Part shown: positions 56,910-64,000 of the stretch, piece after piece
How the letters are laid out: the number at the start of each line of letters is the position of its first letter
How positions within the stretch are numbered: position 1 is the first letter of the stretch
Assembly: GCA_005656395.1 (NCBI GenBank)
Contig: SRSI01000035.1
Location: 186,001-250,000, forward strand
DNA: 64,000 nucleotides
Reading direction: 5' to 3'
Source: Strongyloides papillosus
Lineage: Eukaryota > Nematoda > Chromadorea > Rhabditida > Strongyloididae
Program-made: the position numbers and the translations under genes
Notes under the pieces: generated by a model
Told to the model about the DNA's origin: nothing
Database searches by the model: none
The model's input: only the letters and a program-made list of their open reading frames with translations

Positions 56910-58319
56910 ATTTATATTGCCATATTCTTAAAGTATAATATTATTAAATGTCTTATTAATTTATTTAAAGTGTTTTATAATGGTTTTTTCATTGGTAGTA
57001 ATTATAATATATATTTTCATTGAAATGATTTTTTTATCAAAATGTCAATTTAAATCATTGAATGATAAAATTATCTTTGAAATAAACGAAAGTTCACATG
57101 ACAGCAAACATTTTAAGTACTATTGAAGTTATGTTTTCAATTAAATATTTTGAATCATGAAATATAGTGGCTACAAATGCTGTTAATGTTTTTTTAACAA
57201 AAGTACAATCACCTAAACATACATAAACTCTAATTTTTCGCACAAAATCTTACAAGAGTTTATATATAGTTTACTATCAAATATTTATATGCAAATATTA
57301 TTGAGGTACTACTATAATAATATTTTTTTAAATTATAATGTATTCAATTGTTATTATTAAATATTTTAAAAGTGGAAGTTTATATTTCGTCAGAATAAAT
57401 TTAGTTAATAGAAATATGATAAGAATAAAATATTCATAATACTTGTGAGTATTAATGGCTTAAATGTATCTGAGGAAGAGATACTTAGATATTTTTAAAA
57501 ACTTTTTATGATTGTATTTGCATTATGACGTATGCCTGAAGAAGATGTTGATAATTTCATACTTTTTAAATCCAAAAACAGTCATATAACGGGATATTTT
57601 TCTATAAGTAATAAAATGTATCCCTTGAAACAATTTAATATTATTAAATTTCTAAAAAAAGTTATAACATAATAATTATTGATATTGAAAAGTGGGTAAA
57701 AAGAAAAAATGTTTTCACAACTACAAAGTATAATAAAAGAAAAAATATTATTTCTAAATTTCAAAGGTAACAAACAATTACATTACCTGCTTCACGTGAT
57801 TTGCACTTTTATTATTATTAATTAATCAACCTGTTAAGTAAAACAATTCAATGATAACCATACTTTTTATGTAAATAAATAAAGATTATTATTATTTTCT
57901 TAATAGCTTCCTATAAAAAAATAACTACTATAAAGTTGTCGTTACTTCTTATTTTTACATCTCAACAAAAAATATTTTTACTAAGGTGTATTTAGTAAAA
58001 ATTACAAAGTCTTATTTTTTTTAACTAAATTTACAAATTATTCTAATGATATAACTATTTACGATTTATTATTTTAAAACAAAAATTAAACTATCGTTCC
58101 AAACAAGTTTAAGATTTTTTGTTAATTATTTTTAGTAGAAGGTTATTAATGTTTCTAAAATAATAAATAAATTGACACGTATAAAAATACTTTTAACTAT
58201 ATTATTTTTACTATAAAAAGATGATCATTACTTCACTTTTCTATTATTGCTTCCAATAACAATATTTCATATTTTTAACATTTTTTCCCATAATATTTTC
58301 TTAATTATAGAAAACAAAG
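56910..58319. other. intergenic DNA upstream of glutamine synthetase
   Basis: About 1.4 kb of AT-rich DNA without coding signal. An acceptor-like AATTATAG at 58303-58310, nine bases before the glutamine synthetase ATG, implies a 5'UTR intron or trans-splicing there. Confidence 0.45.
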
Positions 58320-59545
58320 ATGTCAATTAATTTAAGGCAACAATTTGCAACTGATAAAGTTATTACCCATAAGTTTATGGAACTTGATATTGGTGATAAT
58401 GTTCAAGTTGAATATATATGGATTGATGGGACTGGAGAAAACTTAAGATGCAAAACTAGAACACTTGATTTTGAACCTAAAACTGTTGATCGTTTGTTTC
58501 ACCTCCTAAATTTCTTATCATTATAAACTTTTCAGAATTACCTATATGGAATTTTGATGGTTCCTCAACAGGACAAGCAAAAGGAACTGATTCTGAAATA
58601 ATCTTAAAACCAGTTGCTCTTTTTAAAGACCCATTTAGATTGGGGAAAAATAAATTAGTTTTATGTGAGACATATAATAGTAAAATGCAACCAACTCCCA
58701 CAAATCATCGTGTTAAATGCCATACGACTATGAAAGAAGCAGCATCTGAAAAACCATGGTTTGGTATGGAACAAGAATACACATTAATGGATGTTGATCA
58801 TCATCCCTTTGGATGGCCTAAAAATGGATTTCCAGGACCACAAGGTCCCTACTATTGTGGTGTTGGAAGTAACAAAGTTTATGGTCGTGATATTGTTGAA
58901 TCACATTATCGTGCATGCCTTTATGCTGGAATAAAAATCTCTGGAACAAATGCTGAAGTAATGCCAGGCCAATGGGAATTCCAAGTTGGTCCTTGTGAAG
59001 GAATTTCAATGGGTGATGAATTATGGATTGCACGTTTCATCCTCCATAGGATAGCTGAGGAATTTGGTGTTATCGCATCATTTGATCCCAAACCAATTCA
59101 TGGTGACTGGAATGGTGCTGGATGTCATACAAACTTTTCAACAGAAAAAATGCGTCAACAGGGTGGTTATCAAGAGATAATAAAAGCTATTGAAAAATTG
59201 GGTGCAGCACATCATGAACATATAGCTTATTATGACCCTAGAGGTGGTATTGATAATGAGAGACGATTGACAGGGAAACATGAAACAGCATCAATTACTA
59301 AATTTAGTTATGGTGTTGCATCTAGAGCTGACTCTATAAGAATTCCAAGACAAACAGAGGTTGATAAATGTGGTTATTTCGAGGATAGAAGGCCATCATC
59401 TAATTGTGATCCTTATGCTGTTACTGAAGCTATCGTTAGAACATGTTGTCTTAATAAGAGACTTTCAAAAGTTTATGCTCCTAAACAAGCTCAAAATATT
59501 AGAATGTTGGTTAAAGAAGAAGCTCAAAAAATTAGTGAAGATTAA
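58320..59545 (+). CDS. glutamine synthetase (type II, eukaryotic)
   Basis: Exons 58320-58491 and 58536-59545 are joined by a 44-nt GT-AG intron in phase 1; 393 residues, slightly longer than the usual 370 or so. It makes glutamine from glutamate, ammonia and ATP. Signatures: beta-grasp [30 protein letters not shown], the active-site acids in [12 protein letters not shown] and [15 protein letters not shown], the ATP-binding motif [17 protein letters not shown], substrate loop [13 protein letters not shown], and RIPRQT for ATP and glutamate. All metal and substrate ligands I can check are present. The ATG is nine bases after an acceptor-like site. Probably cytosolic; no leader peptide is obvious. 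Nematodes usually carry several glutamine synthetase genes; I cannot say which this is. Confidence 0.95.
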
Positions 59546-59882
59546 TCTGGAAAAAATATAACTTTTTTGTAAACTTTTAAATTTAAATTTTATCAAAATA
59601 TTTTTGATACTTACATCATTTTTATTTTATCACTTTTTTTTTCTTTAAATTAACATATTTTCCCTTTAACAGAAATAAGAATTTATCAGAAAATAAAATA
59701 ACAACTTTTTAAATGTCACATTTGTAAATTGTCCTAACATGACTATAACTTTTTAAACACCTTACTGGAGATACTTCATCAAGAGTTTAATTTTGGCTTT
59801 ACAGCCCAATATTATAAAATTACATGATTAAAATATTTCTTTAACAACAACAATAAATAATGCCATAAGAAAATTTTCATAC

Positions 59883-60243
59883 ATGTTCCGTACAATTTTA
59901 CTTGTAATTGATAACCCAACATTCTATTTTTCAAAATTTGAAAATTTTTTAACTGCCTTTGGTTTGATTATTATATCAGTTACGACATTGTCACTCGCTT
60001 ACAAACTTCCTCTAAAAGAAGATAAATACAAAATTTATTATAAAAATGTAAATTTATATTATTTGAAAATAATTTTGTTACTTTATCTTTTTATAGGTTG
60101 ATGAAGTATTAAAATTTTTTCCAAACATTTCTCATTTATTAACATTATATGATCCTAGAATATCTTTAAATAACACTATGATTGCTATTTTTACTGTTGG
60201 TGAAATAAATTTATATATAAAAATTTTCATAATGACACTGTAG
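59883..60243 (+). CDS. small hydrophobic two-exon protein, unidentified
   Basis: Exons 59883-60047 and 60097-60243 are joined by a 49-nt GT-AG intron in phase 0, giving 103 residues. Exon 1 has one or two hydrophobic segments (MFRTILLVIDN, then FLTAFGLIIISVTTLSLAY). Exon 2 reads VDEVLKFFPNISHLLTLYDP and ends hydrophobic (IKIFIMTL). The clean intron and the protein-like composition support a real gene, but it could be the remaining part of a larger membrane-protein gene that has lost exons. No family is recognised. It lies between glutamine synthetase and the guanylyl cyclase on the same strand. Confidence 0.45.
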
Positions 60244-60879
60244 TATGCAATACCGTTAGAAAAAAAAAACTAATACAATATAAAAAAGAGAGAGGAAATA
60301 ATAAAATCATCAAAGCAATATATTATTTAAGATCCTCAATAATTTTACCTATTTTTTGCACATTAATTATAAAAAATTGTTTAAATATTTATTTAATATT
60401 TTAAAAAAAATCAATTGAACCAACTATTTTCCTGCTACTTTTATATCATTAATATACCAAACATATTGAGTAATGAATCCTATTGTTATTCTGACGGAAG
60501 GAAAGTTAGTTATAATCAGATTAAGAAATAATGATAGTGTAATAATGAATTTTTATCAATATTTTATTAATAATGTTTATTTATCCAACTTGATAAATGT
60601 TATAATTTTTTAAATTTCTTATCCATTCTCTTTTTACATTTTATAAACAACGACAAAAATTTTTAATTGGTATGTTTTTATGCTAGTGAATAATATATAT
60701 TGAAACACTACATATCTATCTCTTTTAAGAAATACCTTATGAAAAGAAGTCTCAAATATTAATCTTTTTAAATTTTTATCAAATTTAATCCTTGTATAAA
60801 TAAATGATACACTTTTAATAATTTTATGTAATTTCTACAAATATAAAATTAAACTTATTTGAAATTTTAGGAACATTTC
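60244..60879. other. intergenic DNA upstream of the receptor guanylyl cyclase
   Basis: AT-rich, no coding signal. An acceptor-like AAATTTTAG ends at 60870, nine bases before the cyclase ATG. Confidence 0.4.
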
Positions 60880-63800
60880 ATGATGGTTAATAATTTAATA
60901 TATTTTTATATAATTGTACAGTTATATTTTGCTATTAATTGTTATACTAAAAAACAAGTAAATTTAGGATTTTTATTTGTTAGAAATTCACAACCCCTCT
61001 TGGCAACTACTGGATATCTCCAATCAGCTGGAGTGGTAACATCAGCTTTAAATCAAATAAAAAATGAAAAGTTATTACCTGATTACAATTATACAGTTCA
61101 TACATTTTACGATGACTGCCTTGTCCCTAGGGCAAGTTCTGGAGCATATGAACTAATTGATAAGTATAACGTTGATGTTATCTTTGGTAGTACTTGTAAC
61201 ATAGCTGCAATAAGATCAGGTATAATGGCAAAATTCTATAGCGTACCAACATTCGTTTGGGGTGCAGTATCAACATCAGATATTTCTGATCATGAGAGAT
61301 TACCAAATGTTTTTTCTACTTATGCTATATTTTTATCATTAGGATTAGCTACTATTGATGTATTAGAACATTTCAATTGGACTACTGTGTCATTTATCTA
61401 TAACACTAATTATTTTCAAAGATGTCAAAAAATGTACACTGATTTCGAGAAAGCATTGACTTACATTGATTCCCGTGTTCAAATTGTACATTCTTTCAAA
61501 ACATCCTTCGATCCATCATACGAAGAATTTGGACTATTTTTAAAGGAAATAAGTGATAAAACAAGAATTATATTATCATGTTTTGATGATGATATGTATA
61601 AGAGAAAATTTTTAATAAGTATGTTTGATAATGGTCTTAATAATGATGAATGGGTTCATATAAATATGGAGTATAGAAATTTTGGTTTTAATACTAACGT
61701 TAAAGATCCATCAGGAGAATATTATCTATTCTATAAAGATGTTCATAACAGCACACCAGATGGAAGGAGTGATGATGCTTTTCAGATGGCTAAAAAAATG
61801 TTCAGTATAGATTTAACGAGAAGACAGACAACATCACTAGTCGATGATAAAGACGTCTTAGAAAACATTAAAAAATGGCCATTTTATTGTAGTGATTGTG
61901 ATGTGTCCAATTTAACAACATTATCAAGATATGCTTGGTATTTGAATGATGCTATCTATTTTTGGGCATCATTACTTAATAAAACTCTACCATTATATGG
62001 TGATGAAGCATTTACTAATTATAGTTTATTACGTAAACATTGTCCTGGAAAGTATTATGGCAAGACTGGTGAAATGACTTATGGTGTAAATTGTATTAGG
62101 ACGGCTTATTTACATCTACGTGGTCTGGATGACTCAGAATCATCGTCAGTATACATTATTTATAATTTTTCAAGTATTACAGATTATAAAAAACAAATGG
62201 AAGTTGATGATCTTGCAAACACAATGTTTGCTAATTGGGGAAATAAAATTCCATTAAATGTTCCAATTTGTGGTTATAAAGGAAATTCATGTCCTATTGA
62301 TATTTTCAAAGATCACCTAATGGAAGTAATTATTGTTGGTGTAGTAATTATAGTATTTCTGATATTTTTAGCAATTCTTATTATATGTATTCTATTAAAA
62401 ATTAATCGTAAAAAGAATGAAGAGTTGACGCAATGGATAATACCATACGTCAAACTAGAGAAGCCCCTGCCTTCTGAAACTGAAATTAATAAGAGTTTAA
62501 ACTCATTTGTCTCGTCTGTTCCTTCACAAACTAGCAACAATATATTGACTACAAAACAAGAAACTGGTAAATTTATGTTTGTTTATCTTGATGGAGAAGC
62601 CATAGCAGGAGAGAAGCATTCATTAATTTTTGAACCATCGAAAGAACAGAAAATTGAATTAAGTAAACTTATATTATGGGAGCATGAAAATATTAATAAA
62701 TTTTATGGAATGTCATTAGACGCTAAACTACCTCTCTCTTTGTGGAAGTATTGTAAGAGAGGAAGCCTTTTTGTAGGTTTTAATTTATTAATTTTTTGAT
62801 TACATTCTTTTTATAGGATATCCTTCAATCAGACAACTCAATTTTTGATGCATTTTTCTTAGTTTCCTTAATAAAAGATCTTGTTGAGGGTTTACATTTT
62901 ATTCACAATAGTTTTTTACATTATCATGGAAGGTTAACTTCAAAAAACTGTCTTATAAGTGATCAATGGCAGTTGAAAATTAGTGATTTTAATTTATTTA
63001 GTTATCGAAGTTGTCAGAAAATGAAAACTAAAGATAAATTGTGGACAGCGCCAGAAATATTAAGAAATGATAATTTAACTGGATCAAAGGAGGGTGATAT
63101 TTATAGTTTTGCTATAATATGTTCAGAGATTCTCACAAAAAAATTTCCATTTGATTATAATAATAGAAAAGAGAGTGTTGAAGAGATAATATATCTTGTT
63201 AAAAGAGGTGGACATAATCTTTTAAGACCTGATATTGAAATACCACCAAATATAGAAATAAATATGACTTATGTAACAATTATCAAAGATAGTTGGAGTG
63301 AAGTAATTGAAAAAAGACCAACGATTAAACAAATTAAAAATATAATAGAAACATTAAAAGAAAGTGGTGCAAAAAACTTAATGGATCATGTTTTTAGTAT
63401 CCTTGAAGATTATGCCTCAACATTACGTCTAGAGATAGAAGAAAGATCAAAAGAATTAAAGGAGGAACAAAAGAAAAGTGACTTGTTACTTGAAAGAATG
63501 TTACCACAAGCTGTAGCAAGAAAATTGAAACTTGGTAAAATTGTCGAACCAGAAAATTTTGATTCAGTAACAATTTTCTTTGCTGATATTGTTAAATTTA
63601 CTGATCTATCCTTGAAATGTTCACCAATACAAATAATAACTTTAGTTAATGATTTGTATAGTTTATTTGATGGTGTTATTGAAAATTTAAATGTTTATAA
63701 AGTCGAGACAATTGGTGATGGATATTTATGTGTATCGGGACTTCCAATCAGAAATGGTACAAAACATGTTGAGGATATAGCAAATTTAGCCTTAAATTTC

Positions 63801-64000
63801 ATGGATATATGTGAAAAATTTACTTTACCACATTTACCAGGATATAAGATATTACTACGTATAGGTTGCAATACAGGGTCATGTGTTGCTGGTGTGGTTG
63901 GTTTATCAATGCCTAGATATTGCGTATTTGGAGATACAGTTAATACAGCATCAAGAATGGAAAGTAACGGTAAGCCAAGTAGAATACATATAAGTCAAAG
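60880..64000 (+). CDS. receptor-type guanylyl cyclase (3' end beyond window)
   Basis: Exons 60880-62772 and 62817-64000 (cut by the window end) are joined by a 44-nt GT-AG intron in phase 0; over 1020 residues visible. Order: signal peptide; natriuretic-receptor-like ectodomain (DVIFGSTCNIAAIRSGIMAK, VPTFVWGAVSTS); one membrane span near 482-505; kinase-homology domain with degenerate HGRLTSKNC and DFN in place of HRD and DFG, so catalytically dead; a coiled-coil linker (EERSKELKEEQKKSDLLLER); and the cyclase domain with FFADIVKFTDLS, KVETIGDGYLCVSGLP and YCVFGDTVNTASRMES. Metal-binding Asp residues and the GTP-selecting Glu (VETIGD) and Cys (YCVFGD) are present, so it should make cGMP. In nematodes such receptors (gcy family) act in sensory neurons. 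Confidence 0.95.

Noticed and set aside
1..64000. CRISPR array, operon-type bacterial features or bacterial contamination
   Set aside because: Introns, nematode gene families and eukaryotic transposons throughout; no regularly spaced repeats.

Overview
The window looks like a very AT-rich nematode nuclear genome, most likely a Strongyloides-type (clade IV) worm. The evidence is: introns of 34-122 nt with GT-AG ends; acceptor-like sites a few bases before several start codons (5'UTR introns or spliced-leader trans-splicing); and families that are nematode-specific or expanded in parasitic nematodes (CAP/SCP-TAPS, FAR, DB module, receptor guanylyl cyclase). Species was not determined. All exon models are read by eye from splice signals and phase.

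Left two thirds (about 1-43,600) is accessory DNA with few host genes. It holds a secreted CAP protein (1835-2474), a 537-residue orphan (7169-8782) with a decayed relative just upstream, and an unidentified terminal exon (11038-11351). At 12431-20626 lies a broken piggyBac transposon. It is interrupted by a foldback insertion and by a complete, apparently very young Ty3/gypsy-type LTR retrotransposon (14173-20009; two 573-bp LTRs, AGGT target duplication, one open Gag-Pol frame of 1553 residues). Further right are two diverged copies of a block of about 1.9 kb (22.6-24.5 kb and 29.6-34.1 kb). Each carries a four-exon gene for a small secreted protein on the minus strand, assembled here from phase-consistent short exons. 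Also present are a palindromic mariner-type element (31956-33402), a decayed LTR element (25.1-26.8 kb), LRAT, hAT and MATH-BTB pseudogenes, a solo LTR with target duplication (8988-9273), and several foldback/MITE families.

Right third (43,600-64,000) is mostly ordinary gene space. On the minus strand are two small Cys-rich proteins, a fatty-acid/retinol-binding (FAR-type) protein and a three-finger C2H2 transcription factor, with a stretch of about 6.3 kb lacking genes upstream of it. On the plus strand are a secreted DB-module protein, a short-chain dehydrogenase, glutamine synthetase, a small hydrophobic two-exon protein and a receptor guanylyl cyclase that runs off the window end. There is no sign of a shared pathway; this is a normal eukaryotic mixture, with secreted or cell-surface products over-represented.
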